Made by a program: the position numbers and the translations under genes. Source: an uncultured Clostridia bacterium (GTDB lineage: Bacteria > Bacillota > Clostridia > UMGS1810). From it: a DNA stretch of 40,408 nucleotides. Shown piece after piece: positions 1 through 8,844 of this stretch (position 1 is the stretch's first letter; each line of letters begins with the position of its first letter). The notes under the pieces were generated by a model. It did no database searches and had not been told where the DNA came from. It saw only the letters and a program-made list of their open reading frames with translations. The stretch covers positions 1 to 40,408 of the forward strand of contig CAKSIN010000021.1 of the NCBI GenBank assembly GCA_934463115.1, given 5' to 3'.

Positions 1-14
1 GTAAAGTACATTTC

Positions 15-39
15 AAAAAATTAACGAGAACCTCATTAA
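15..39 (-). terminator. Possible AT-rich intrinsic terminator or attenuator
   Basis: On the minus strand, 8-base arms at 32-39 and 21-28 (TTAATGAG and CTCGTTAA, one G-T pair) close a 3-base loop and are followed by a run of six T. The stem is weak and AT-rich. It lies about 100 bases downstream of the promoter at 122-150, so it could end a short transcript or attenuate a gene beyond the left edge. Confidence 0.35.
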
Positions 40-121
40 TATATGCTGTTCATTTTTCAAAGACCAATGCCGCCGGTGTGCTGTTGTAACTTGTTGTTAT
101 CTCTCGCCGCGCGACTTGTAT

Positions 122-150
122 ATAATACCACTTTAAGCAGCATTTGTCAA
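122..150 (-). promoter_or_regulatory. Strong sigma-A promoter firing out of the left edge
   Basis: Minus strand: -35 TTGACA (145-150), a 17-base spacer, -10 TATTAT (122-127), with A-rich sequence just upstream of the -35 that could act as an UP element. No gene starts downstream of it inside the window. The region from about 115 to 1 holds no convincing ORF, only a leader ending in the hairpin at 21-39. The promoter lies just past the end of trkH and so serves a separate transcript. Confidence 0.75.
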
Positions 151-240
151 CACTTTTTTTAAAAATTTTTATAAATGTATAATCTACACAACTACGCATT
201 CCAAAACAAGTGAAATTTTTATCGTTTTTTGTATTGACAT

Positions 241-1677
241 CTATTTTCGCCATGTATATGGCGAGAACAAAACCAAAATTGGGAAAATCTCAAGTCTTCC
301 TATGAGCATATCAAGTGTCATAACAACCTTTGACAGAATCGAAAAATCCGCAAAGTTGCACACAGGTCCTACCTTGGAAAGTCCGGGACCGATATTGTTA
401 AGCGTAGCGGCAATTGCCGATATATTGGTGAGGATATCAAAGTTATCTATGCTCACAATCAGCAGTGATACAACATATACGCATATATATGCCGCCATAA
501 ATGCATTGACTCCGCGCACAACCTCATGTTCAACCACCCGTCCGTTCATACGTATCCGATGGGTGCTGTTCGGATGTGCCGCAATTTTTATTTCCTTTAT
601 AAAGCTCTTAAAAAGTATCATTATACGCGATACCTTTATTCCGCCTCCGGTACTTCCGGCACACGCGCCAATAAACATCAGCACAAGAAGCACTGTCTTT
701 GACAATTCGGGCCACCTGTCAAAATCGGCTGTGGAATAACCCGTTGTAGTGATAATTGAAGCAACCTGAAATGCAGCATGGCGCAGTGCATCACCGAATG
801 ACGCAAAGATGCTGCCGCAATTTATAATTATAACAATAATCGCCGCCGCTATAATCCCAAGATACGCACGGAGTTCCTCGGAGCGGAGCGCCTCGCGGAA
901 TTTTCCGAGCAGAAGCATATAATACAGCGAAAAGTCTATTCCGAAAAGAATCATAAAGACCGTTATTGTGTTTTGCACAAACGGGCTGTAGTCGGCAATG
1001 CTTGAATTGACTATGCCGAATCCTCCGGTGCCGGCGGTTCCGAAGGAAAGTGTGAGAGCCTCAAACAGGCTAAGACCTCCGCAAAGAAGCAGGATAACCT
1101 GAATCGCTGTGAGAACAATATACATTACATATAATATCTTTGCGCTGGATCTGATTTTCGGCACAAGTTTGCCCACGGACGGTCCGGGGCTTTCGGCTTT
1201 GACAAGATATATGTTGTTTCCGCCGGCAAGCGGCAGTATAGCCACAATGAACACCAGCACACCCATTCCGCCCATCCAGTGAGTGAAGCTGCGCCAAAAA
1301 AGAAGTCCCTTGGGCAGTGCCTCAACATCGCGCAGAATCGACGCTCCGGTTGTTGTGAATCCCGACACGGTTTCAAACACCGCGTCCGCAAAATTCGGAA
1401 TGTAACCGGATATAAAAAACGGCAGCGCACCGAAAACACTCAGAAAGATCCATGAAAGCGCCACACCGACAAACCCCTCTTTGGCGTACATTGCCTTTTT
1501 GCCCGGCGACTTGATTGTAAGAGCAATACCCAAAACAGCGCAAAGAATTATGCATAAGGCAAAATCCGCACTGCATGATTCTCCGTATAAAACCGAACAC
1601 AAAAGCGGCAAAAGCATTGTAACGGCCTCAATATTCAATACCCATCCGAGGGTGTGCAATATAATACGATAATTCAT
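241..1677 (-). CDS. trkH: TrkH/KtrB-family potassium transporter, membrane subunit
   Basis: This is the ion-conducting subunit of a Trk/Ktr potassium uptake system in the cytoplasmic membrane. The 478-residue product has the usual family length and four pore-loop repeats with the expected filter glycines: SGFTTTGAS near residue 105, GTAGTGGFG near 215, ITTTGYSTADF near 305 and NNIGPGLSKVGP near 430. It ends in the typical SPYTWRK tail. It starts 12 bases after the trkA stop, so the regulatory NAD-binding subunit and the channel are co-transcribed from the promoter at 3094-3121. No T-rich terminator follows the gene. The short inverted repeat at its very end lies inside the coding sequence. 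Confidence 0.93.
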   Translation of the reverse strand: MNYRIILHTLGWVLNIEAVTMLLPLLCSVLYGESCSADFALCIILCAVLGIALTIKSPGKKAMYAKEGFVGVALSWIFLSVFGALPFFISGYIPNFADAVFETVSGFTTTGASILRDVEALPKGLLFWRSFTHWMGGMGVLVFIVAILPLAGGNNIYLVKAESPGPSVGKLVPKIRSSAKILYVMYIVLTAIQVILLLCGGLSLFEALTLSFGTAGTGGFGIVNSSIADYSPFVQNTITVFMILFGIDFSLYYMLLLGKFREALRSEELRAYLGIIAAAIIVIIINCGSIFASFGDALRHAAFQVASIITTTGYSTADFDRWPELSKTVLLVLMFIGACAGSTGGGIKVSRIMILFKSFIKEIKIAAHPNSTHRIRMNGRVVEHEVVRGVNAFMAAYICVYVVSLLIVSIDNFDILTNISAIAATLNNIGPGLSKVGPVCNFADFSILSKVVMTLDMLIGRLEIFPILVLFSPYTWRK

Positions 1678-1689
1678 ACCCGACTCCCT

Positions 1690-3051
1690 CTACCTCAAAA
1701 TATCCTTTATTCCCTTAAAACCGCTTTGTGTTGTAACGACAATAACCGTGTCGCCGCTTTCTATGGTATCGCGGCCGCCGGGAATAATTATCTTTCCGTT
1801 CCTGTTTATGCATGCAATCAGCGTGTTGTTCTTGAGTTTCATATTTTCAAGGGGAATCCCCGTAACACCTACACTGTCTTTTATCGAAAATTCAAGTGCC
1901 TCTGCCTTTCCGTCAAGAATAAGGTGCATAGTTTCTATATTGCTGCCGATAGTATTGTTTTTTGCGCGGACAAACCGAACGATGTATTCGGCAGTGATGT
2001 TTTTCGGATAAACGGTAGTGCCGAGGTCAAGGTTGTTTATCACCTCGTCATAGGCAATACGGTTGATTTTTGTTACAAGTTTTCCGTTTTTCATCTTGCT
2101 TTTTGCAAACATGGACAAAAGAATGTTTTCTTCATCTATATTTGTAAGAGATACAAAGGATTCATATGTTTCTATGCCTTCCGCCACAAGCACACGGTTG
2201 TCCGTGCCGTCGGCATTAACAATTCCCGCACGCGGCAAAAGCTGCGAAAGTTCCTCGCATCGCTGCGGATTCTGTTCGATAATTTTAACCTTTATTCCCG
2301 TTGCCGTGAGCTGTCTTGCGAGATAATATGCCGTAGCGCCGCCGCCGACAATCATCGTATCTTTTACACGGTGCGTGTTTATTCCTATTTGTTTAAAAAA
2401 GTTGACACTGCTCCTCAGCGACGCGACAATGCTGACAAAATCTCCCTCATTAAGCACAAAGTCTCCGCCCGGGATAAATGCCTGCTCATAGCGTTCAACA
2501 CCGCATACCAATATATCGGAATCAAATTTTTGCCGCATTTCCGCAATGCGCATATTACACAGCGGCGAATCGGCGGTAACCTTAAATTTTAGTATTTCCG
2601 CTCTGCCCTTTGCAAACGTGTCTATCTGTATAGCCGACGGGAAACGCAAAACGCGCGCTATTTCGCCTGCCGCCGTAAATTCCGGATTTATTATAAGGGC
2701 AAGTCCCAAATCCTCTTTGAACAAATGAAGTTCCTTGGCGTAATCCGGCTTGCGCACACGGGCAACCGTCTGGCATCCGCCCGCCTTTTTCGCTATAAGG
2801 CATGTAAGCAGATTTATCTCGTCCGAACCGGTTACGGCTATCAGAATATCCGCCTCGTTTACACCGGCCTCCATGAGCGTTTCAAGGTTTGAGCAGCTTC
2901 CGCACACTCCCATGATATCATACTGATTTATAAGATTCTGCACAATGTTGTATCGCAAATCAACTACGGTTATGTCGTGTTCCTGTTCACGGCTCAGCTG
3001 CTGTGCAAGCTTTTCGCCGACTTTGCCGCAGCCAACAATAATTATTTTCAT
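1690..3051 (-). CDS. trkA: Trk potassium uptake regulatory protein TrkA
   Basis: This is the cytoplasmic gating subunit for the TrkH channel. The 453-residue protein is the double-length form, with two RCK units. The first Rossmann half begins with the dinucleotide motif IIVGCGKVGEKLAQQL (residues 3-18), with its acid at VVDLR. The second begins near residue 232 with MIVGGGATAYYLARQL. RCK_C ligand-binding halves follow each, at about 130-215 and 370-453. The start is fixed by GAGGG seven bases upstream of ATG. It is the first gene of the trkA-trkH operon, behind a good promoter. The two-RCK form usually binds NAD(H) or ATP; which one applies here cannot be told from sequence. Confidence 0.93.
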   Translation of the reverse strand: MKIIIVGCGKVGEKLAQQLSREQEHDITVVDLRYNIVQNLINQYDIMGVCGSCSNLETLMEAGVNEADILIAVTGSDEINLLTCLIAKKAGGCQTVARVRKPDYAKELHLFKEDLGLALIINPEFTAAGEIARVLRFPSAIQIDTFAKGRAEILKFKVTADSPLCNMRIAEMRQKFDSDILVCGVERYEQAFIPGGDFVLNEGDFVSIVASLRSSVNFFKQIGINTHRVKDTMIVGGGATAYYLARQLTATGIKVKIIEQNPQRCEELSQLLPRAGIVNADGTDNRVLVAEGIETYESFVSLTNIDEENILLSMFAKSKMKNGKLVTKINRIAYDEVINNLDLGTTVYPKNITAEYIVRFVRAKNNTIGSNIETMHLILDGKAEALEFSIKDSVGVTGIPLENMKLKNNTLIACINRNGKIIIPGGRDTIESGDTVIVVTTQSGFKGIKDILR

Positions 3052-3093
3052 CTCTTTACCCTCGTTAGTCGAAAATTTCTGTATTACAACAGT

Positions 3094-3121
3094 ATTATAG
3101 CACTTTTTTTGGAAAAATCAA
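3094..3121 (-). promoter_or_regulatory. Sigma-A promoter of trkA-trkH
   Basis: Minus strand: -35 TTGATT (3116-3121), a 16-base spacer containing an A-tract, extended -10 TGCTATAAT (-10 hexamer at 3094-3099). It sits in the 81-base gap between the lytic transglycosylase stop and the trkA start, about 45 bases upstream of the trkA ATG. Confidence 0.75.
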
Positions 3122-3132
3122 GTATTTATTGT

Positions 3133-3696
3133 CTATCCGTATAATCTCATATATATTTCCATTCGTTTCATAACCTTTTTAACATACATTTCGGTTTCGC
3201 GAAACGGAATCTTGTTAAGATTTCCGGACGCGTCGGCATACCGCGGATCACTGAGCCATTTGTTGACATTTCCCAGACCTGCGTTATAAGCCATAACGGC
3301 TTTGCGCGTGTCACCTCCGTATAACTTTTCAAGATAAGACAAATACGCGCAGCCAATGTATATATTTTCATCGGGGGTGTAAATATTTTGCGTGTCGGCA
3401 TCAAGCTTCAGATGTTCTATGCACCAAAGGGCGGTTTCTTCCTTTATCTGCATAAGACCTTTTGCATGCTTACTGCTGTGGGCATGCGTGTTAAAATTGC
3501 TCTCGGTACTTATTATACCCATAACGAGATATTCATTCAGGTCAAATTGCTCGCTGTATTTTTCTATTGCCTCGCGGTAGCGAAGAGGATATATCATTTT
3601 CATAGCCGGCCGCAGACATGCCGTAAGGATTAAGGACAGCACCAAAACCCACATCAGCGTGGACAAAAAACTTTTTTTACTTCGCCTTTTCGACAT
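3133..3696 (-). CDS. Membrane-anchored lytic transglycosylase (SLT domain)
   Basis: This is a peptidoglycan-cleaving enzyme of the soluble lytic transglycosylase type, held at the outer face of the membrane by one N-terminal helix (SFLSTLMWVLVLSLILTACL). The SLT fold is clear: the catalytic glutamate lies in ISTESNFN, followed by KGLMQIKEETA, the NIYIGCAYLSYL helix and the AYNAGLGNVNKWL signature. The longer open frame reaches 3831, but the ATG at 3696 has GGAGG five bases upstream and starts at a normal membrane anchor, giving 187 residues. It overlaps the coaE stop by 20 bases, so it is translationally coupled to it and is the last gene of the polA operon. It resembles the small clostridial proteins seen next to coaE and polA. 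Confidence 0.88.
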   Translation of the reverse strand: MSKRRSKKSFLSTLMWVLVLSLILTACLRPAMKMIYPLRYREAIEKYSEQFDLNEYLVMGIISTESNFNTHAHSSKHAKGLMQIKEETALWCIEHLKLDADTQNIYTPDENIYIGCAYLSYLEKLYGGDTRKAVMAYNAGLGNVNKWLSDPRYADASGNLNKIPFRETEMYVKKVMKRMEIYMRLYG

Positions 3697-4264
3697 AACT
3701 ACCTCCAAAGAGTTCCGACAGCAATCTGTACAATTCATTTTGTGTTGAATTGTTGACAACGGTATATGTACATCTTTCGCGGTACCACTCATCGCTGTGC
3801 TGGGCTTCAATTCGATTCTTCGCCTGTTCATAGGTCAGCGCGTCGCGTTTCATTATTCGTTTAATCCGTGTTTCTTTGTCCGCGACAACCGCAACCGTTA
3901 CATCACAGATTGAATCCATCCCGGCTTCAAACAAAACTGCCGCGTCAAGGACAAAATTTCCGCCGTGCGCTATGCGCCTGTTTGTTTCCGCTATAATATA
4001 CTTATGCGTTACAGCGTTCAGTATTGTCAATTTATCCGGATTTGAAAAGACTATATCGCCCAGACCGTGCCGATTCAGAGTGCCGTCGGGATTCAAAATC
4101 CCTTTTCCGAAATACCCGACAATCTCATCAAGACACGGTTCACCCGCGCGGCATACCTCACGTGAAACCCTGTCCATATCTATTACTGTGAATCCGTGTT
4201 CGGCAAAAAAGCGGCTTGCCTCCGATTTTCCGGTTCCGCTTCCGCCGGTAAGACCTATAATCAT
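3677..4264 (-). CDS. coaE: Dephospho-CoA kinase
   Basis: CoaE catalyses the last step of coenzyme A synthesis, ATP-dependent 3'-phosphorylation of dephospho-CoA, in the cytosol. The 195-residue product has the P-loop GGSGTGKS near residues 6-13, the DMDRVSREV motif, the VLDAAVLFEAG segment and the lid region RIKRIMKRDALTYEQAKNRI, as expected. An upstream in-frame extension to 4330 exists, but the ATG at 4264 gives the canonical MIIGLTGG start with GAGG eight bases ahead. It begins 10 bases after the polA stop; a polA-coaE pair is common in Clostridia. Its 3' end overlaps the lytic transglycosylase gene. Confidence 0.95.
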   Translation of the reverse strand: MIIGLTGGSGTGKSEASRFFAEHGFTVIDMDRVSREVCRAGEPCLDEIVGYFGKGILNPDGTLNRHGLGDIVFSNPDKLTILNAVTHKYIIAETNRRIAHGGNFVLDAAVLFEAGMDSICDVTVAVVADKETRIKRIMKRDALTYEQAKNRIEAQHSDEWYRERCTYTVVNNSTQNELYRLLSELFGGSYVEKAK

Positions 4265-4274
4265 ATACCGTTCC

Positions 4275-6911
4275 TCACTTTGCATCGTACCACGAATGGC
4301 CGGAATTTGTGTCGGCAACAAGCGGAACACTCAATTTTGCAGCATTCTGCATGCAGTCGCGCAGTATCTTGCTTACGCTGTCAACTTCGTTTTCGGCAGT
4401 TTCTATTATTAATTCGTCATGCACCTGCAGGATAAGGCGCGATTTGTATCCGCCCTCGCGCAGCGCACGTTCAACACTGACCATTGCAATTTTTATTATA
4501 TCCGCCGCACTGCCCTGAATCGGAGTGTTACGCGCCATGCGTTCTCCGGCAGCGCGAACCGCAAAATTCGACGCTGAAAGTTCGGTTATATTTCTGTGCC
4601 GTCCGAACATTGTAGACACAGTTCCGCTTTCCTTTGCATGCGCAACAGTTTCATCCATATACTTCTTTACACCGGGATATCTGCCGAAATAGTTTTCGAT
4701 ATACTCCCGCGCCTCTTTTACCGATATGCCCAAATCCTTTGCCAGCGAATAATCACCCATACCGTAGACAATTCCAAAGTTTACCGTTTTTGCACGGCTC
4801 CGCATGAGCGGTGTAACCTCGTCTATCGGCACGTTAAATACACCTGCCGCCGTTGCGGAATGTATATCGGCACCGTCGTTAAATGCCCGTATCAATTCCT
4901 CGTCACCGGACAAATGTGCAAGAACGCGAAGTTCAATTTGCGAATAATCCGCATCAACCAGCACACACCCGTCACCGGCAATAAACATTTTTCTCAATTC
5001 TCTGCCGAGTTCGGTACGTACAGGAATATTTTGCAGATTCGGCTCCTGTGAGCTGATTCTTCCCGTCACAGTCACTGTCTGATTGAATTTTGAATACACT
5101 CTGCCCGTGTCGGGATCTATTACCGCGAGCAATCCGTCACCGTAGGTTGATTTGAGCTTGGCAAGCTGCCGATAGCTGAGTATCTTCTCAACTATCGGAT
5201 GCTCCGTACGCAGCTTTTCAAGCACCTCGGCATTTGTGGAATATCCCGTTTTGGTTTTCTTGGGTGCCTTGAGTCCGAGTTTTTCAAACAATATTGTTCC
5301 AAGCTGCTTTGGTGAATTTATGTTAAATTCCTCGCCGGCAAGCATGTATATATCATTTTCCAATGCGGCAATTCCGTCCTTAAGCGATTCGTTGAACTCT
5401 TCAAGGCGAGGCTTGTCCACAAGAACCCCGGTGTGCTCCATTGACGCAAGCACACGGACAAGCGGAAGTTCGATATCATAGAGCAGTTTTTGCATTGAAT
5501 CTTCGTCAACCTTGTTCTTTTCGTATTCATATATACGCTTCATGGCCGAAAGGCGCGCCGAAAAACACTTTGACAATTCATCATCCGAAAATTCAAAAAA
5601 CGTTTTTGCCGACTTGCCGGTGCCAAGAATTTCCTTGTCGTCCGGTATTGATACCGAAATAAAGCTCATTGCAAGCGAACTTATGTCATAGGCGGATTTC
5701 GACGGATTGATGATATATGCGGCAACAGATGTGTCGAAATAGCTGTCCGAAAATTCACCGCCGTATTTCCAAACCGTAAGCATGTGAGATTTAATATCAT
5801 CAGATATTTTGAGAAGATTTTTGTCGGCAAATGCGCCGCCTGCAATACTCACAAGTTCACCGGTGCTTTTGCCGCGCACAAGACACACTTCATCGCCGTG
5901 CAAAAATGCAAACAGCGCCTTGCCGTCCGACTCGTGCATAATATACACAAGCTCTTTGCCGACATCCGAAAGCGCCGATTTGATGTCTTCGTCTTTTTCA
6001 GCAATTCTGCACTTTAAACACGAAATTTCGCTGCCGCTCCCGGATGAACCGAGTTTTTTCAGAAATACCGAGAATTCAAGATTTGTAAACAGCTCCCGCA
6101 GTCTGTCGTTATCATACTCGCGCACCGCTGCGTCCTCGGGCGAAAACGATATCGGAACATGCGTGTCTATCGTACAGAGAGTTTTGCTGAGTGCGGCGAG
6201 TTCCCTGCCCTCCTCCAGTTTTCGTCTGGCTGCCGGTTTGATTGCGGAGTCATCGAGGTGCTTATACAGATTCTCTATCGATTTGAATTTCTTTATATAT
6301 TCAAAAGCCGTTTTTTCGCCTATACCCTTTACACCCGGAACATTGTCGGAGGTATCGCCCATAAGCCCCTTGACATCTATAAACTGAGTCGGTGTAACGC
6401 CGTATGCGTCCTCGACATCATCGCTGTCCATTTCTGTAGTGGTGGTGGCGCCGCCGCGCGTTACGGTAAGGAGAATTTTTGTTGTATCGGTGGCAAGCTG
6501 CAAATCATCTCTGTCACCTGTGAGAATGTAACATTCATAGCCTGTTTCGCGGCATATGCGGCTGACTGTTCCGATTATGTCATCCGCCTCATAGCCCTCT
6601 TTTTCAAGAATGGTTATATTCATTGCCGACAGTATTTCCTTCATAACCGGCATCTGCTGCGCCAGCTCTGCCGGCATACCTTTTCGCTGCGCCTTGTACT
6701 CCGAATACATTTTGTGTCGGAATGTCGGCGCTTTGAGGTCAAACGCAACGGCAATGCTGTCCGGTTCAAGCTGTTCGATATGCTTGAACATTATATTGAG
6801 AAATCCGTATATTCCGTTGGTGCACAGTCCAAATTTGTTTGTGAGTATACGTATACCGTAAAATGCCCGGTTTATAATACTGTTTCCGTCTATAATAAGT
6901 AATTTTTTCAA
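4275..6911 (-). CDS. polA: DNA polymerase I
   Basis: Repair and Okazaki-fragment polymerase, 878 residues. The N-terminal 5'-nuclease (about 1-290) keeps its acids (IIDGN, EGYEADD, TGDRDDLQ) and the helix-hairpin-helix VKGIGEKTA. The middle domain (about 300-470) lacks the DxE and other acids of the 3'-5' exonuclease, so proofreading is probably absent, as in many Firmicutes. The polymerase domain has motif A DADYSQIELR (653-662), motif B RSRAKTVNFGIVYG (704-717) and motif C QVHDEL (829-834). The start codon is TTG at 6911. It overlaps the upstream stop in a TTGA junction, with AAGGA about 10 bases ahead, and the first residues KKLLIIDGNSIINRAFYG match the family. It is coupled to the broken gene upstream and to coaE downstream. 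Confidence 0.96.
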   Translation of the reverse strand: MKKLLIIDGNSIINRAFYGIRILTNKFGLCTNGIYGFLNIMFKHIEQLEPDSIAVAFDLKAPTFRHKMYSEYKAQRKGMPAELAQQMPVMKEILSAMNITILEKEGYEADDIIGTVSRICRETGYECYILTGDRDDLQLATDTTKILLTVTRGGATTTTEMDSDDVEDAYGVTPTQFIDVKGLMGDTSDNVPGVKGIGEKTAFEYIKKFKSIENLYKHLDDSAIKPAARRKLEEGRELAALSKTLCTIDTHVPISFSPEDAAVREYDNDRLRELFTNLEFSVFLKKLGSSGSGSEISCLKCRIAEKDEDIKSALSDVGKELVYIMHESDGKALFAFLHGDEVCLVRGKSTGELVSIAGGAFADKNLLKISDDIKSHMLTVWKYGGEFSDSYFDTSVAAYIINPSKSAYDISSLAMSFISVSIPDDKEILGTGKSAKTFFEFSDDELSKCFSARLSAMKRIYEYEKNKVDEDSMQKLLYDIELPLVRVLASMEHTGVLVDKPRLEEFNESLKDGIAALENDIYMLAGEEFNINSPKQLGTILFEKLGLKAPKKTKTGYSTNAEVLEKLRTEHPIVEKILSYRQLAKLKSTYGDGLLAVIDPDTGRVYSKFNQTVTVTGRISSQEPNLQNIPVRTELGRELRKMFIAGDGCVLVDADYSQIELRVLAHLSGDEELIRAFNDGADIHSATAAGVFNVPIDEVTPLMRSRAKTVNFGIVYGMGDYSLAKDLGISVKEAREYIENYFGRYPGVKKYMDETVAHAKESGTVSTMFGRHRNITELSASNFAVRAAGERMARNTPIQGSAADIIKIAMVSVERALREGGYKSRLILQVHDELIIETAENEVDSVSKILRDCMQNAAKLSVPLVADTNSGHSWYDAK

Positions 6912-7803
6912 TTTTCTTCATCCTTTCGGCAGTTAAGTGCGCAGATATTGTTACCGGTGCTTTCCGGTGATATTTCGTAACCCTCGGCAAATGTTGTTAT
7001 CATATTGTCGGGCAGATTTGTGCCGCTTTCAATTGTGTTGTTAACATAGCAAGTGCTCATTCCGTGAATACTTTCCCTGTTCGGGCAAAGCTGCATTGCA
7101 TACCCCCGATTCACCGCCACACGGCAGCTGTCCATAACGAACCTCTGCGGAGTGGGAATGTATTCACCGTTTGCCGTTACCTTGTTGATAAATGCCCTAT
7201 GTATGAGAAACGCACCCTTGTCCGATTCGTTAGGGCATATTTCATACAGTTCGTCCGGCATATTTTTATCATTTCACAGTTTTTTATTATCAGCGTAAAG
7301 TTTTTTTGCATACCGATTCCCACGGCTGCATTTTGTTCGGAATACAAAAGACAATTTTCCACCGTCAGCGTGCGCGGATAGTCCACATTATACGGGAAAC
7401 CGTCAATATGCAGTGCATACGAGCCTATTTTGTAATCATCGGTACGCGTGCTCATAAAATCCCGATTATCTCTGTGCGTTGCAATAATTGTGAGGTTTTT
7501 TACCGAACCGTCCCCGAGTATCATAAGCGGCGCATTGTCATACTCACCGCTGTCATCACGGAGTATGCAGTTCTCTTTGTCCGTTCCGATTATTGATATT
7601 CTGTGCCCGTCCTTAATGCGCACAACCTCGCGGTAAACTCCGGGATACACCTTTATTGTGACGGAGCTGCCGTCTTTTTCCAGCTCATATGCATGCATCA
7701 CGGCATCATTTACTGACCGATATTGCTTGCTGCCGTCTGCGCCGACGGTTATAACCGCGTTTTTGTTCAGACAATTATTTTCGTTCATGCTTATGTCCCC
7801 CAT
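6908..7803 (-). pseudogene. Pectinesterase-like beta-helix protein, frameshifted
   Basis: Two overlapping frames make one protein of about 298 residues. Residues 1-180 read from 7803, or from the ATG at 7788, which has a GGGGGA site. The rest reads in the -1 frame from 7264 to 6908. The join falls in a run of five A (7263-7267, minus strand); one extra A would restore the frame as IK-N-MPDELYE. The N-terminal part resembles pectinesterase family right-handed beta-helices (VGADGSKQYRSVNDAV, VYPGVYREVV). The QDT and DFIFG catalytic signatures of CE8 enzymes are not visible, so an active methylesterase is doubtful. The far 3' end overlaps the polA start, and DUF4250 lies 29 bases upstream. It may be a true pseudogene or an assembly homopolymer error. 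The function is not known. Confidence 0.7.
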
Positions 7804-7832
7804 GCTCCCGATGAAATTTTGCTGTCAAATCA

Positions 7833-8006
7833 TCACACAAATTTGTTTTGCTTTTCGTCATAAATATAATCAATAGATTTCAGCTTATCTTCTATCTGCT
7901 CCCGATTTTCGTCAAGGTCATCGCAAAGAGCGTCGAGACTCGGATAAAAATCGCGTAGTTTTGTATTTATCACACTGAGGAGTATTACCGGATCATTCGG
8001 CAGCAT
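7833..8006 (-). CDS. DUF4250 family small protein
   Basis: A 57-residue protein beginning MLPNDPVILLSVINTKLRDF and ending DYIYDEKQNKFV. This matches my memory of the DUF4250 family, small cytosolic proteins of unknown function frequent in Clostridia. It is acidic and predicted helical, with no membrane segment or signal. The ATG at 8006 lies inside the end of the hydrolase gene (14-base overlap), with AGGGGG nine bases ahead, so it is translationally coupled within the hydrolase-polA operon. No function can be given. Confidence 0.82.
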   Translation of the reverse strand: MLPNDPVILLSVINTKLRDFYPSLDALCDDLDENREQIEDKLKSIDYIYDEKQNKFV

Positions 8007-8808
8007 TGCAATCGCCCCCTATCGAAAGAAGTTTTGCCGCATTTTTGAAGTATATTTTATCCTTTTCGGAATCACTCAGCCCGAGCGTATTGATAAGTCT
8101 CATTTCCCACGACGGACGGTGCCACGGCATATCCGAACCGAAAAGCATTTTGTCCGGGGTGTGTTTTTCGGTTATCATAAGTGCAATCCCGCGCGGTATG
8201 GCAGCATAGCCGAATGAAACATCAAACCATATCGGCAGTCCGGCAAGGTGCTTCAAAACCTGCATTCCGCTGTTTACTCCGCCCCAGTGCGCCGCAATAA
8301 CGGGCGAATCGAACCATTTCAGTGCGCGCGCCATGTTCTCCGGCATGCAGTGATACGGCGGTGCATAGCCGTAGTCATACCCGGCATGGAACACCGTTAT
8401 AAGTCCCAGTGAAGATATTTTTTTGTATATAGGCTTCATTTTTTCGTCATCAACATAGAACTTTTGATATTCCGGGTGAAATTTAACCCCCTTTAGTCCG
8501 AGCGACTTAATGCGCTCCAGCTCGCTGAGAGCGTCCGGAGCGTCGGGGTGTACCGAGCCGAACGCATACAAAGAGGCGTCGCCGTTTAATTCTGCCGCAA
8601 AATTATTTACATTGTTCTGCTGCGCGGGGTTAGTCGCAATAGACAGAACGACAGATATGTCAACACCGTCTTTTTTCATTTCTTCTTTGAGCGATTCGGC
8701 AGAACCGTTTGTCTGCGGCGCAAGTCCGCCCGATGTAAACGAAAGCTTGTCTATTGCGCGCTCGGCTATCCTTTGCGGAAAAGCATGCGTGTGAAAATCT
8801 ATAATCAT
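7993..8808 (-). CDS. Amidohydrolase-family (ACMSD-like) metal-dependent hydrolase
   Basis: A TIM-barrel amidohydrolase of the amidohydrolase_2 type, 271 residues, cytosolic. Metal-ligand and catalytic motifs appear in order: DFHTHAF near residue 4 (HxH), GVKFHPEY near 120, VFHAGYDYGY near 147, VIAAHWGG near 180 and LFGSDMPWHRP near 238. The open frame extends to 8874, but ATG 8808 has GGAGG eight bases ahead and begins right at the HxH strand. The substrate is unknown; relatives include decarboxylases and lactone hydrolases. It is the first gene of the operon leading into DUF4250, the beta-helix gene, polA, coaE and the transglycosylase. Its promoter (8845-8874) carries a palindrome at the start site. 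Confidence 0.85.
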   Translation of the reverse strand: MIIDFHTHAFPQRIAERAIDKLSFTSGGLAPQTNGSAESLKEEMKKDGVDISVVLSIATNPAQQNNVNNFAAELNGDASLYAFGSVHPDAPDALSELERIKSLGLKGVKFHPEYQKFYVDDEKMKPIYKKISSLGLITVFHAGYDYGYAPPYHCMPENMARALKWFDSPVIAAHWGGVNSGMQVLKHLAGLPIWFDVSFGYAAIPRGIALMITEKHTPDKMLFGSDMPWHRPSWEMRLINTLGLSDSEKDKIYFKNAAKLLSIGGDCNAAE

Positions 8809-8834
8809 TATAATTACCTCCGATGTCATTGCAA

Positions 8835-8844
8835 TACAATTGTA
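8835..8844. promoter_or_regulatory. Candidate operator TACAATTGTA at the start site
   Basis: A perfect 10-base palindrome lies directly against the -10 box (8845-8850), covering the expected start of transcription of the hydrolase-polA operon. It fits the TACANNTGTA core known for CopY/BlaI/MecI-type repressors. One such match is expected by chance in a window this size, so only its position makes it notable. Confidence 0.35.

Noticed and set aside
50..253. 67-codon minus-strand ORF after trkH
   Set aside because: It runs straight through the consensus promoter at 122-150, has no ribosome site, and its start lies inside the trkH end.
245..266. Inverted repeat at the end of trkH as a terminator
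   Set aside because: The repeat is inside the coding sequence for the last residues, and no T-run follows on the minus strand.
1654..2592. Long plus-strand ORF (312 codons)
   Set aside because: It is the antisense shadow of trkA, which has full family motifs, and its composition is Cys/His/Arg-rich as typical of shadows.
6908..7803. Active pectin methylesterase
   Set aside because: Only the N-terminal beta-helix pattern matches; the catalytic signatures are not seen and the frame is broken.
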